Assembly: GCA_009778675.1 (NCBI GenBank)
Contig: WRFU01000001.1
Span: 64,797-106,436, forward strand
Direction: 5' to 3'
Length of the DNA stretch: 41,640 bases
From: Candidatus Saccharimonadota bacterium
Lineage (GTDB): Bacteria; Patescibacteriota; Saccharimonadia; Saccharimonadales; Saccharimonadaceae
Shown here: piece after piece, positions 30,272 to 39,130 of the stretch
Layout of the letters: every line of letters begins with the position of its first letter
Position numbering within the stretch: position 1 is the stretch's first letter
Position numbers and translations under genes: made by a program
Notes under the pieces: generated by a model
Told to the model about the DNA's origin: nothing
The model's input: the letters and a program-made list of their open reading frames with translations, nothing else
Databases searched by the model: none

Positions 30272-31095
30272 TAGGTGAAGCGATTGCTTCTAAACGGCCA
30301 AAACATACCAGTAACACCGAAGCTTGTACTATATTTGGTGTCCGTGACACAACTGGTCGTATCATAATAGGCCGGAATTATGACTGGATTCCGCAAGCCC
30401 GCGAAGTTTTTCAGGTCTACAGAGTTGATATTAAAGGCTGTCATAAGTTTATCGCTGTTAGTGACGAAAACGTCTGGAATCGTCGTTATACATCAAGTAA
30501 GTGGTGGAATTTTATGCCAGAAGATTATATTAACGACCAAGGGCTTTTTATTGGTCTGACTTATGCCCATAATCCTGCTGCAAGTTATGGGTTAACGCCA
30601 AGCCATATTATGCGATTAATTGCCGAAAAATGTACTACTGTGTCGCAAGCGTTAAAGATTTTTCAAAAAGTACCAGTTTGTTACGCTAAAAACTTTTTTA
30701 TTGCCGATAAGCACGGCGCAATGGCAGTAGTTGAACATGCCGCCGCACATCAATATCAAGTGTTACAACCAAATGCCAATGTTTTGATCCACACTAATCA
30801 TTACTTAGCGCCACGTTTGGTAAGCCATGATCAAGTTTTAATAGAGCATCCGACTCACACGACTTATTTACGTTATTACGAAGCTTTGCGCGGGATTAAT
30901 CGTTGTCTGGAACGTGATGGTCAATTTACACGCAGTGATGCGATGGCAATTTTGCGTCAATCAAATTATGTTTATACCCAAGATTTACCCAGATTTGCAA
31001 CGATTTGGTCGCTAGCGCTGGACTTAGGTGACGCTTGTTATGACTTGCGTTTCGATACTTTGACAGGTGAAAAGTCAGTACGACTAGAGGTTTAG
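30238..31095 (+). pseudogene. C45-type acyltransferase/peptidase, main catalytic part
   Basis: This open frame of 285 codons carries the Ntn-hydrolase part of the C45/AAT family. It includes NTEACTIFGVRDTTG, in which the Cys is the likely autoprocessing nucleophile, GRNYDWIPQAREV, the segment near GLFIGLTYAHNPA, and VLIHTNHYL. It has no start codon of its own until the ATG at 30514, which would leave out the nucleophile, so independent translation should be inactive. It depends on frame restoration at the G9 tract. No signal peptide is seen, so it would act in the cytoplasm on an unknown amide substrate. It converges on ychF with a 4-base overlap. Confidence 0.72.
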
Positions 31096-32159
31096 ACATT
31101 AAATCTAAATTCGACTACGTCGCTGGGTTGCATAACGTAATCTTTGCCACAGGTTTGGATTTTGCCAGCTGCTTTGGCGGCTAATTCGCTACCGGCGGCC
31201 ACTAGATCATCGTAATTAATTATCTGGGCGGCAATAAAACCACGTTCAAAATCGGTATGAATTACCCCGGCGGCTTGGGGTGCGGTTGCGCCTTGTTTGA
31301 TTGTCCAGGCACGAACTTCCTTTTTGCCAGCTGTTAGATAGCTTTGTAAGCCCAGAGTCTTGTAGGCGGCTTTTATTAGTTGATTTAGCCCAGTTTCAGT
31401 AATGCCATAGCTAGCTAAAAATTCTTGTTTTTCGTCGGCGCTTAATTTACCTAGATCTTCTTCTAGTTTAGCGCACACAAATAAACTTTCGGCTGGGGCG
31501 ACTAACTTAGATAATGTAGCTTTTTTGGCATCATCTGCTAAAGTATCTTCGCTAACATTAAAAACATAAATAGCTGGCTTGGTACTGAGCAATGGCAGTT
31601 TTTCGTGCCGAGCAAAAGTAGATAATTCGGCCGAGACTTGGCCAGTTTGTAACGCGTCAAATAATTGTTGGTAGGTTTTCAATTTAGCAGCTGCTGTTTT
31701 GTCTGCTTTGGCTTCTTTGGTAAGTTTCGGCAGCATTTTTTCTAGAGTTTCAATATCGGCTAAAATAAGTTCGGTATTGATAGTTTCAATATCATCTTTA
31801 GGGGACACTTTATTAGCTACATGAACAATATTGTTACTTTCGAATGCTCGTACCAGGTGCACGATAGCATCAGTTTCACGGATATGAGCCAAAAATTTAT
31901 TGCCCAGGCCTTCACCTTTACTAGCTCCAGCTACTAAACCGGCAATATCGATAAATTGCACAGTTGCAGGCACGATTTTATTACTATCGTACATGTGGGC
32001 TAAAACTTCTAGCCGTTCGTCTGGTACCGGTACGATACCGGTGTTAGGATCAATTGTGGCAAAAGGGTAATTAGCAGTTAAAATATCATTTTTGGTCAGC
32101 ACATTAAACAAGGTTGATTTACCAACGTTTGGCAACCCGACTATACCGATACTTAACAT
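31092..32159 (-). CDS. ychF: YchF/Ola1-type ribosome-associated ATPase
   Basis: YchF is a conserved P-loop protein that binds ribosomes and prefers ATP. The 355-residue protein has the Walker A GLPNVGKST (residues 7-15), NYPFATIDPNTGIV, FIDIAGLVAGASKGEGLGNKF and the NVSE motif in place of NKxD. The C-terminal TGS-like domain ends AGKIQTCGKDYVMQPSDVVE. Length is normal. TAAAAT (32174-32169, minus) lies nine bases before the ATG, with no Shine-Dalgarno. It is divergent from the P-type ATPase gene, 47 bases away. Confidence 0.96.
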   Translation of the reverse strand: MLSIGIVGLPNVGKSTLFNVLTKNDILTANYPFATIDPNTGIVPVPDERLEVLAHMYDSNKIVPATVQFIDIAGLVAGASKGEGLGNKFLAHIRETDAIVHLVRAFESNNIVHVANKVSPKDDIETINTELILADIETLEKMLPKLTKEAKADKTAAAKLKTYQQLFDALQTGQVSAELSTFARHEKLPLLSTKPAIYVFNVSEDTLADDAKKATLSKLVAPAESLFVCAKLEEDLGKLSADEKQEFLASYGITETGLNQLIKAAYKTLGLQSYLTAGKKEVRAWTIKQGATAPQAAGVIHTDFERGFIAAQIINYDDLVAAGSELAAKAAGKIQTCGKDYVMQPSDVVEFRFNV

Positions 32160-32193
32160 TATATTTAGATTTTATCATGTCACCAAACTGATG

Positions 32194-32199
32194 TATACT
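32194..32199 (+). promoter_or_regulatory. -10 box of the P-type ATPase, leaderless geometry
   Basis: TATACT ends seven bases before the ATG at 32207. A weak -35 (TTATCA, 32172-32177) is present at 16-base spacing. No Shine-Dalgarno is visible. Confidence 0.5.
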
Positions 32200-32206
32200 A
32201 GAGTGC

Positions 32207-34510
32207 ATGGTAGAGTTAAAGGGGTTAAGCCTAGCAGAGGCAAAAGCTAAGCAGGCCGAAGGCTTGGATAATTCATATAAAGTTGATGCCAGTAAATCCA
32301 CCTGGGAAATCATACGTGAAAACACTTTTACCCTGTTTAACGCCATCAACTTTTTTATTGCTTTTTGTTTAATCGCCGTTCAATCTTATATGAACGCGCT
32401 GTTTATTTTGTTTATCATTAACAATATTGTTGTGGGTATTATTGTTGAAATCAGAGCGCGTAATATCGTCGATAAATTAACGTTACTAAACAAAGAGCCA
32501 GTTAGGGTTATCCGTGGTGGTGAAGAATTCAGGATTGATCCAGATGAAATTGTCCTTGGCGATCTGCTAAAACTGTCGACCGGCGATCAAATACCATCTG
32601 ATGCCATCGTCAAACAAGGTTTTATAGAGGTTAATGAAGCCCTACTTACGGGCGAGTCTGACCTTGTTACTAAAAAACCAGATACTCATTTATTGTCGGG
32701 CAGTTTTGTATCGAGCGGACAGTGCCTAGCCGTAGTTGAACACGTTGGTAAAGACAGCTATTCAACCAAACTTGCTATCGAGGCTAAAGTCCATAAACCA
32801 TTGAATTCTGAGCTACTTAATTCGCTCAAAACTATTACTAAATTCACTAGCCGGGTAGTTTTGCCACTTGGTATCATATTACTGCTCGAATCCTTGTTTA
32901 TGCGGCATGCTGGTATACAGTTATCAGTGGTTACTACTGCTTCGGCAATGCTGGGTATGTTGCCAAAAGGTATGGCGGTGTTAATTGTAATTTCATTAAT
33001 AACGGCTGTTATAAAATTAGGGCGTAAAAAAGTCCTTGTACAAGAAATGTATTCGATCGAAACCATGGCGCATATTGATACTTTATGCCTAGATAAAACC
33101 GGTACAATAACTCGTGGTGAAATGCGCGTAAGCAAGTGTGACGTTTTGGGTGATTACAGTCGCCAAGACGTTATAGGGTTAATGGGCGCTTATATGAAAA
33201 ATAGCAGTGATAACGATTCTACGACTTTGGCCTTAAGAGCCTATTTTGCCGAAAACGAAGCTTACAAAGCTAGCAAAACTGTCTCGTTTTCGTCGCAGCG
33301 TAAATGGAGTGCTATGCATTTTAAAGACGTTGGTACATTGGTACTAGGTGCACCAGAAAAATTAACTGATAAACTGCCAACTAAGGTTACTAAAGCTCAG
33401 GCCGAAGGTTCGCGAGTTTTGTTACTAGGTATAACCTCCCATGTTTTAACCGGCGCTAGTGAGCTAAAAGACATAACGCCCATTGCTATGATTGCGCTCG
33501 AGGATTCAGTGCGAAAAGATGCCAAAAAGACGTTAAGGTATCTGAATGACCAGGGTGTCGATTTAAAAATTATATCTGGTGATAATCCAGCCACAGTGTC
33601 GGTTATCGCTAAAAAAGCTGGTTTTAAAAATCATACTCAGTATGTTGATGCCTCGACATTGTCAGATGCCGAGCTGAAAGATATAGTGGCCGATACAGCA
33701 ATTTTTGGTCGTGTATCGCCTGGCCAAAAGAAATTGATTGTCGGCTTTCTAAAGTCAAATGGCAAAAAAGTTGCTATGACAGGCGATGGTGTAAATGATA
33801 TATTGGCTTTTCGCGAAGCCGATCTTTCTATTGCTATGGCTACAGGCGATGCCGCCACTAAACAAATTGCTAATCTAGTATTACTAGAATCTGATTTTAC
33901 CGATTTACCGCACGTGCTATTCGAAGCGCGTCGCGTAGTCAATAATATGTTCCGTGCTGCTGCTGTATTTTTTATAAAAACTATCTACTCATTTTTGTTG
34001 GTAATATTAAGTGCGTTGAGCGGTTTAACGGCCAATGTAGCAGTGTTTCCATTTTTAGCAATCCAGATCACATTGGCTGATCAAGTTATCGAAGGTTGGC
34101 CATCTTTTTGGTTATCATTTGAAAACGACCGCAGCCCAATTTCCAAAAACTTTCTAAAAACATCACTACTTAGAGCTTTACCAAATGCTTTACTGATCGC
34201 CGCCTGTGTAGTTTTTATCCATTTTTATGGTCCAGCTCAGGGGTGGGGTCAACTAGAAACCACAACTTTAATGTTCTATCTACTTGGTGCAATCACAATT
34301 TTCAATGTTATCAAAGCCTGCTTGCCACTCAATAAACTGCGTATTTTTTTAATCGGCAGTACTATTGTGGGCTTTTATACGGCCGCAATATTATTCCACT
34401 CGTTTGTTAAAATCGGCTTTTTAACAACCAATACCGCTGGTATTTTTGTGATACTACTAGGTATTAGCGCTGTTATCAGAGTGGGGACATACAAAGTATT
34501 TAAAGTCTAA
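32207..34510 (+). CDS. P-type (E1-E2) cation-transporting ATPase
   Basis: The 767-residue membrane pump has the actuator motif LLTGESD and LPKGMAVL in the ion-binding helix 4. The phosphorylation site is LDKTGTITRGE and the hinge is AMTGDGVNDILAFREADLSIAM. There are two N-terminal helices, the pair around residues 215-270, and about six near the C-terminus. The VLVQEMYSIETMAHIDTLCLD stretch before the Asp resembles the CtpE/calcium-type branch, and there is no N-terminal metal-binding CxxC domain. Calcium or another divalent cation is a guess. A hairpin with a T-rich tail overlaps its stop codon. Confidence 0.85.
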   Translation: MVELKGLSLAEAKAKQAEGLDNSYKVDASKSTWEIIRENTFTLFNAINFFIAFCLIAVQSYMNALFILFIINNIVVGIIVEIRARNIVDKLTLLNKEPVRVIRGGEEFRIDPDEIVLGDLLKLSTGDQIPSDAIVKQGFIEVNEALLTGESDLVTKKPDTHLLSGSFVSSGQCLAVVEHVGKDSYSTKLAIEAKVHKPLNSELLNSLKTITKFTSRVVLPLGIILLLESLFMRHAGIQLSVVTTASAMLGMLPKGMAVLIVISLITAVIKLGRKKVLVQEMYSIETMAHIDTLCLDKTGTITRGEMRVSKCDVLGDYSRQDVIGLMGAYMKNSSDNDSTTLALRAYFAENEAYKASKTVSFSSQRKWSAMHFKDVGTLVLGAPEKLTDKLPTKVTKAQAEGSRVLLLGITSHVLTGASELKDITPIAMIALEDSVRKDAKKTLRYLNDQGVDLKIISGDNPATVSVIAKKAGFKNHTQYVDASTLSDAELKDIVADTAIFGRVSPGQKKLIVGFLKSNGKKVAMTGDGVNDILAFREADLSIAMATGDAATKQIANLVLLESDFTDLPHVLFEARRVVNNMFRAAAVFFIKTIYSFLLVILSALSGLTANVAVFPFLAIQITLADQVIEGWPSFWLSFENDRSPISKNFLKTSLLRALPNALLIAACVVFIHFYGPAQGWGQLETTTLMFYLLGAITIFNVIKACLPLNKLRIFLIGSTIVGFYTAAILFHSFVKIGFLTTNTAGIFVILLGISAVIRVGTYKVFKV

Positions 34511-34524
34511 CGACTTTTTGTTTT
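34502..34524 (+). terminator. Terminator after the P-type ATPase
   Basis: AAAGTC (34502-34507), loop TAAC, and GACTTT (34512-34517) form a perfect 6-bp stem followed by TTGTTTT. The stop codon TAA forms part of the loop. Confidence 0.6.
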
Positions 34525-34528
34525 ATAG

Positions 34529-34557
34529 TTGAACTTTATTGCCACAAGCATTATACT
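34529..34557 (+). promoter_or_regulatory. Promoter of the type IV pilus operon
   Basis: TTGAAC (34529-34534), 17 bases, TATACT (34552-34557). The -10 ends 11 bases before the ATG at 34569, so the leader would be only about five bases. Confidence 0.68.
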
Positions 34558-34568
34558 TGGTGTTAGTT

Positions 34569-35618
34569 ATGAAACTAGTAAAAGGCGTGGGCGATTTCTT
34601 TGCACTAGATATTGGTACGGTCTCGGTTCGGGCGGTACAGCTTGGTGGTGACGATAAAAAAGGTTGGTCGCTACAAGGGTATGGCTATGCTACGGTAGAA
34701 TCGCACTTAACGCAAAGTGATTCCGAAGACAGTAAACATCGTTTAGGTGAGGTGATTAACACTATTTTGGGTCAAAGTGGTATTAAAACTCGTGATGTAG
34801 CCGTTAATTTACCAGCTGGTAAAACTTATACCACAGTAATAGATGTGCCCAATCAGTCGCCGGCTGAACTACAATCTACAATTCAATACCAGCTTGATCA
34901 ATATATACCAATGGCAGTCGAAGATGCCAAAATCGACTGGCATGTACTAGGACCATCACCTAAAGATGCCAACATGCAAGAGGTATTAATTGCAAGTACC
35001 AATAAAGAATACGCCGAAGAGCGCATGGAATTTATCGAATCACTAGGCCTTAATGTCATAGCCTCGGAACCAGATCCAATCGCTATGGCACGAGCGCTTA
35101 ACCCAGTGGGTATTGGTGATGCTCGTTTAATAGTCGATTTTGGTGAAGAATCGGCAGATTTGGTGGTTACTTACGGTGACGCGCCACGACTGGTTCGTTC
35201 TTTGCCAGGTGGTTTGCATTCGCTAGTCCGTACCGCAGCCCAAACCTTAACCGTTAAGGATGATCAAGCAAGGCAGTTTATCATCAAGTTTGGGTTGGCT
35301 CAAGATAAGCTGGAAGGTATGGTGCCCAAAGCTTTAACTTCTACGCTAGACAATTTCGCAGCCGAACTAGTAAAATCTGTTAAATTCTTCCAAACGAAGT
35401 ACCCAGCTATTACGGTTGGGGGCATTATTCTTTCTGGCTTTGCTGGGTCGATACCATACATGAGCGAATATATCGAAGCAAAAACTTCTATCAACACGGT
35501 TCAAGGCAACCCATGGCAGCGGGTAAATGTACCTAGTCAGTACCAAGATAAGTTGCAGCCAATAGCGTCAGAATTTGCGGTAGCAGTCGGCTTAGCCGAA
35601 AGGAGCAATCGTGATTGA
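34569..35618 (+). CDS. pilM: Type IV pilus assembly ATPase-like protein PilM
   Basis: PilM is an actin-like cytoplasmic protein that holds the PilN tail and links it to the motor. The 349-residue product has the phosphate-1 motif FFALDIGTVSVRAVQL, DVAVNLPAGKTYTTVIDVPN, LIVDFGEESADLVV and GGIILSGFAGSIPYM. The start at 34569 (MKLVKGVGDFF) is chosen over an upstream one at 34539, which lies within the promoter. It is the first gene of a tight operon, and its stop overlaps the pilN start. Confidence 0.92.
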   Translation: MKLVKGVGDFFALDIGTVSVRAVQLGGDDKKGWSLQGYGYATVESHLTQSDSEDSKHRLGEVINTILGQSGIKTRDVAVNLPAGKTYTTVIDVPNQSPAELQSTIQYQLDQYIPMAVEDAKIDWHVLGPSPKDANMQEVLIASTNKEYAEERMEFIESLGLNVIASEPDPIAMARALNPVGIGDARLIVDFGEESADLVVTYGDAPRLVRSLPGGLHSLVRTAAQTLTVKDDQARQFIIKFGLAQDKLEGMVPKALTSTLDNFAAELVKSVKFFQTKYPAITVGGIILSGFAGSIPYMSEYIEAKTSINTVQGNPWQRVNVPSQYQDKLQPIASEFAVAVGLAERSNRD

Positions 35619-36330
35619 GATTAACCTGATACCAGATGTCAAACGAGAACTACTAAAGGCTCAAAAAATCCGCAATCTTATAATATCGATTTCTATATTA
35701 GCCAGTTTAGTGGCGGCTGGTGTGGTGGTGCTATTAGCCGTAACAGTGTATGTAGGCCAAGTATTAGCTTCACAAATGGCAGACAATTCCATAAACGACG
35801 AATTTAACAAATTTAAAAGTCACCAAAACGTTAGCCAGGTTTTAACAATCCAAGATCAGCTTAATAATCTAGCTCAGCTAGATTCTCAGCGTTACACAGT
35901 ATCAAGAATATTTGGTATTTTAGACGTAATTTCGCCATCCAACCCGAACCAGATCACTGTTTCGGAATTACGCTACGACAAGGCTACGCGCACCGTGTCA
36001 ATTGAAGGCCAAGCGGCCAATGGCTTTGTGGCACTAGAAGCTTTTCAGAAAACTATCACTAGCACCACTTATGAATATGCTCATGGCAAGGGTAATCTAA
36101 TTACTAGCCCGGTAGTAGTCGGTGAGCAATCAATGGGTCAAGATAGCGGCGGTAATTTAGTGCTTAGATTTAGCCTGTCGTTCACTATCGACGAAAATGT
36201 ATTGCTATCTAGTTCAAAGAGTATGAAGATTATTGGTCCAAACGAACAAAATGCGACTGATTCGCACTTACAAATCCCCGACGATATCTTTGGCGCTAAA
36301 GCAACGGATCTTCCAAAGGAGAATCAATAA
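35611..36330 (+). CDS. pilN: Type IV pilus alignment protein PilN
   Basis: PilN anchors PilM to the membrane. The 239-residue protein opens with the conserved IEINLIPDVKRELL peptide that docks into PilM. One membrane helix follows at residues about 23-50, then a periplasm-type domain of coiled-coil and ferredoxin-like fold. The start is GTG at 35611 behind AAAGGAG, overlapping pilM by 8 bases. It ends in a TAATG overlap with pilO. Confidence 0.88.
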   Translation: MIEINLIPDVKRELLKAQKIRNLIISISILASLVAAGVVVLLAVTVYVGQVLASQMADNSINDEFNKFKSHQNVSQVLTIQDQLNNLAQLDSQRYTVSRIFGILDVISPSNPNQITVSELRYDKATRTVSIEGQAANGFVALEAFQKTITSTTYEYAHGKGNLITSPVVVGEQSMGQDSGGNLVLRFSLSFTIDENVLLSSSKSMKIIGPNEQNATDSHLQIPDDIFGAKATDLPKENQ

Positions 36331-37034
36331 TGGCCGAAAAACAAGCCCCCGCACGTAAACGTCAGCTAATTGACAAAGCCAGCCGTAACATGTTTATTGC
36401 TGTTGCGGTGGCATCGGTAGTGGTTGGTTTTTCGTTAGTAGGTTCAATCTTCTTGTTCCAAAAAATGGTATTTAACGCCAAGGTGATTGGTGAAAAAAAT
36501 AATACTGTATCGATTTTGCGCGACAATAATAACACGATAGCAGAACTAGAAAATCGAGTAAAAGCCCTAAGCGCTAATACGGCGTTGCGTGAAGTCATGA
36601 ATGGCGAAGATGGTGATGCTTTGCGCGTTATCCCAGATGCCTTGCCAGCTACCAATAACCCAGCTGCTCTTGGTGCTAGCTTTAATAACAGACTTCTGAA
36701 TGTACCAGGGTTAACCATTGAGTCAATCGTGATTAGTCCAGTTGCAGCAGATGCAACGCCACCAACGGGTGACACCACTGGCACAACGGCCGATACTAGT
36801 GCCGTAGCCACCATAAATGAAATACCAGTTAGCTTTTCGGTTAAAGGCGATCGTAGTGCTATTGAAAAAGTTATCAGTAATCTAGAAAAGTCAATTCGTA
36901 CTATAGACATCATATCTTATACTTTGTCGTATGATACAAGTGGTAGTGGGTCGTTAACACTCAGTGTTGAAGCTAAGGCTTTCTACTCGTCAGAAATCAA
37001 ACCAGCGCTTATTAAGAAAGAGGTAAAACCATGA
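36330..37034 (+). CDS. pilO: Type IV pilus alignment protein PilO
   Basis: PilO forms a heterodimer with PilN. The 234-residue protein has a basic start, one membrane helix (FIAVAVASVVVGFSLVGSIF, about residues 17-36), a coiled coil around LRDNNNTIAELENRVKAL, and an outer ferredoxin-like domain (IPVSFSVKGDRSAIEKVISNL). The family is weakly conserved; position and layout carry the call. AAAGGAG precedes the ATG, and its stop overlaps the next gene by four bases (ATGA). Confidence 0.8.
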   Translation: MAEKQAPARKRQLIDKASRNMFIAVAVASVVVGFSLVGSIFLFQKMVFNAKVIGEKNNTVSILRDNNNTIAELENRVKALSANTALREVMNGEDGDALRVIPDALPATNNPAALGASFNNRLLNVPGLTIESIVISPVAADATPPTGDTTGTTADTSAVATINEIPVSFSVKGDRSAIEKVISNLEKSIRTIDIISYTLSYDTSGSGSLTLSVEAKAFYSSEIKPALIKKEVKP

Positions 37035-37354
37035 AGAAAACCGACATAGCTGCCGTAATACTAATTGCCGCATTTAGTGTGTTAATAGCTTATTTCGTGG
37101 CCAAAGCAATAATCGGCGACCCTGCACAAGAAAGTGTACAGGTTAACACCGCTACTCGCATAACTAGCGCTCTATCCAACCCAAACAAAGACGTCTTTAA
37201 CTCTGACTCTATCAACCCGACAGTAGAAGTCGTGATTGGTAATGGTTCGACATCCAACGATAGCACCGATACGGGTAACACCAACAATCAAGGTTCAACT
37301 AACAACGACCAATCTACCAACAATGGCACCAATTCTGGTGCACCTACGGAGTAG
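37031..37354 (+). CDS. Small membrane-anchored protein in the pilP position
   Basis: The 107-residue protein has one N-terminal helix (IAAVILIAAFSVLIAYFVAKAI) and an outer stretch. It ends in about 40 residues of almost only Asn, Thr, Ser, Gly and Gln, probably disordered. It overlaps pilO by four bases and precedes pilB by five, so it belongs to the pilus operon. It occupies the place of pilP but shows no PilP-like beta domain. Its role is unknown; a link between the inner-membrane complex and the wall is a guess. Confidence 0.65.
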   Translation: MKKTDIAAVILIAAFSVLIAYFVAKAIIGDPAQESVQVNTATRITSALSNPNKDVFNSDSINPTVEVVIGNGSTSNDSTDTGNTNNQGSTNNDQSTNNGTNSGAPTE

Positions 37355-37359
37355 CTAAC

Positions 37360-39120
37360 ATGGCGCTACTAACTAAAGACATCCAAGATAAACTGGTTGA
37401 TTTATTGACAAACGAAGGTTTGGCAGATCCTGAAGCCTTAAAAAAGGCGGTGACCGAAGCCGGTAAAGACAACAAACCACTAATACCTCTTTTAATTAGT
37501 CAACATATAACAGATGACGAAACCCTGACCCACGTTATTTCACATATTTCGGGTGTGCCGTATGTGGATTTATCTGACGTTCAGGCGGATCAAAAATTAT
37601 TAGATCTCTTGCCATTTGATATAGCATCTCGCACCATGGCAGTACCCATTGCCATGATTCAAAATCGCTTAGCTGTAGCAATGCTAGACGCCACTAATGT
37701 GCAGGCAGTTGATTATTTATCATCGCTGGTACAACGGCCAGTCAAAGTTTATATGGCTTCGCAAAACGGTATCAAGCATGTTTTAGACCAGTACAAAACA
37801 GATCTTTCTAGCGTTGATGAAGCCGTTGAAGCCTCGTCAGCTGGGGTAGAACGTAACGATGATAATGTTAAAACAATCGTCCAAGATTCGCCTATTAGCA
37901 AAGCTTTAAACACAATTTTAGAATCAGCTGTGCGTCAAAAAGCATCAGATGTTCATATTGAACCACTCGAAAACGCCTTAAAAATTCGTTTTAGAATCGA
38001 TGGCGTGTTACGTGAAGTTATGCAGTTACCGTCGTCCATCGAACCGGCATTAGTCAGCCGTATTAAAATTATGGCTAATTTAAAAATTGATGAACACCGC
38101 ACACCACAAGACGGCCAGTTTGCGGTGCGGGTTGGTGATGCCGAAGTAGATTTACGTATTGCGATTAGCCCAGTAGTCTGGGGTGAACAAGTGGTAATCC
38201 GTTTGCTAGATAAAACTGGCAGTTCATTCGCACTAGAAGAAATGGGTTATGCTGGGCGAGCGCTGCGTATGATCCGTAAAGGTATTGCCAGGCCAAACGG
38301 CATGGTGCTAACGTCTGGCCCAACTGGTAGTGGTAAATCAACCAGCATGTATGCGCTTATCAAAGAAATTAAAAGTGATGCCATAAACATCGTAACGCTT
38401 GAAGACCCAGTTGAATATAAAATGGACGGTGTCAACCAGATTCAGGTAAATGTTGATGCTGGATTAACGTTCGCTTCGGGGTTACGTAGTATTTTACGTC
38501 AAGATCCAGATGTAGTGCTAGTGGGTGAAATTCGCGACTCCGAAACTGCCAACTTGGCGGTTCAGGCCGCACTTACTGGTCACTTAGTGTTTAGTACCCT
38601 GCACACTAATTCGGCTGCTGGAGTGTTGCCACGTTTGCTGGATATGGGTATTGAGCCGTTCTTAATTGCTAGTACAGTTAACACCGTAATTGGCCAGCGC
38701 CTAGTGCGTCGGGTGGCTGAACACCGGGAATCATACCAATCTAATCCCATTGAAACCGAGGCCATAAATCAAACAATTGGTAGTATTTTACCCAAGACTC
38801 AGGCCGATGTAGCGCGAGTTTCCGAAGATCTAGGCTATAAAGACTTGCCAGTAACGGGGCAAAACGCTTATACTTTAGTAAGAGGCATCGATATGCCTCA
38901 AGCACCTGGTGGTTACTCGGGGCGGGCTGGTCTATACGAAGTGATGGATGTCAGTGAACCGATTCAACAACTTATTGTTTCGCACGCCACAAGCGCCGAA
39001 ATCCAAAGGGCAGCTATGGCCGAAGGCATGGTAACTATGCGTCAAGATGGTTACCTCAAGGCTTTGTCGGGTATTTCAACAGTCGAAGAAGTTAACCGGG
39101 TAACATCAGATACAGCGTAA
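37360..39120 (+). CDS. pilB: Type IV pilus extension ATPase PilB (GspE family)
   Basis: PilB powers pilus assembly. The 586-residue protein has an N-terminal MshEN-like domain (residues about 1-140) and a GspE core. The core has Walker A GPTGSGKST (near 320), the Asp box VTLEDPVEY, Walker B QDPDVVLVGEIRD and the His box ALTGHLVFSTLHTNSA. After IGQRLVRRV, where most family members have a four-cysteine zinc finger (CxxC...CxxC), the sequence reads AEHRESYQ, and I see no cysteine in the whole protein. GGAG precedes the ATG. Confidence 0.94.
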   Translation: MALLTKDIQDKLVDLLTNEGLADPEALKKAVTEAGKDNKPLIPLLISQHITDDETLTHVISHISGVPYVDLSDVQADQKLLDLLPFDIASRTMAVPIAMIQNRLAVAMLDATNVQAVDYLSSLVQRPVKVYMASQNGIKHVLDQYKTDLSSVDEAVEASSAGVERNDDNVKTIVQDSPISKALNTILESAVRQKASDVHIEPLENALKIRFRIDGVLREVMQLPSSIEPALVSRIKIMANLKIDEHRTPQDGQFAVRVGDAEVDLRIAISPVVWGEQVVIRLLDKTGSSFALEEMGYAGRALRMIRKGIARPNGMVLTSGPTGSGKSTSMYALIKEIKSDAINIVTLEDPVEYKMDGVNQIQVNVDAGLTFASGLRSILRQDPDVVLVGEIRDSETANLAVQAALTGHLVFSTLHTNSAAGVLPRLLDMGIEPFLIASTVNTVIGQRLVRRVAEHRESYQSNPIETEAINQTIGSILPKTQADVARVSEDLGYKDLPVTGQNAYTLVRGIDMPQAPGGYSGRAGLYEVMDVSEPIQQLIVSHATSAEIQRAAMAEGMVTMRQDGYLKALSGISTVEEVNRVTSDTA

Positions 39121-39130
39121 AAGGGGGCAT

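Noticed and set aside
32758-33942. Antisense frames in the P-type ATPase gene
   Set aside because: They are shadows of the conserved sense codons, with no promoter or family match.
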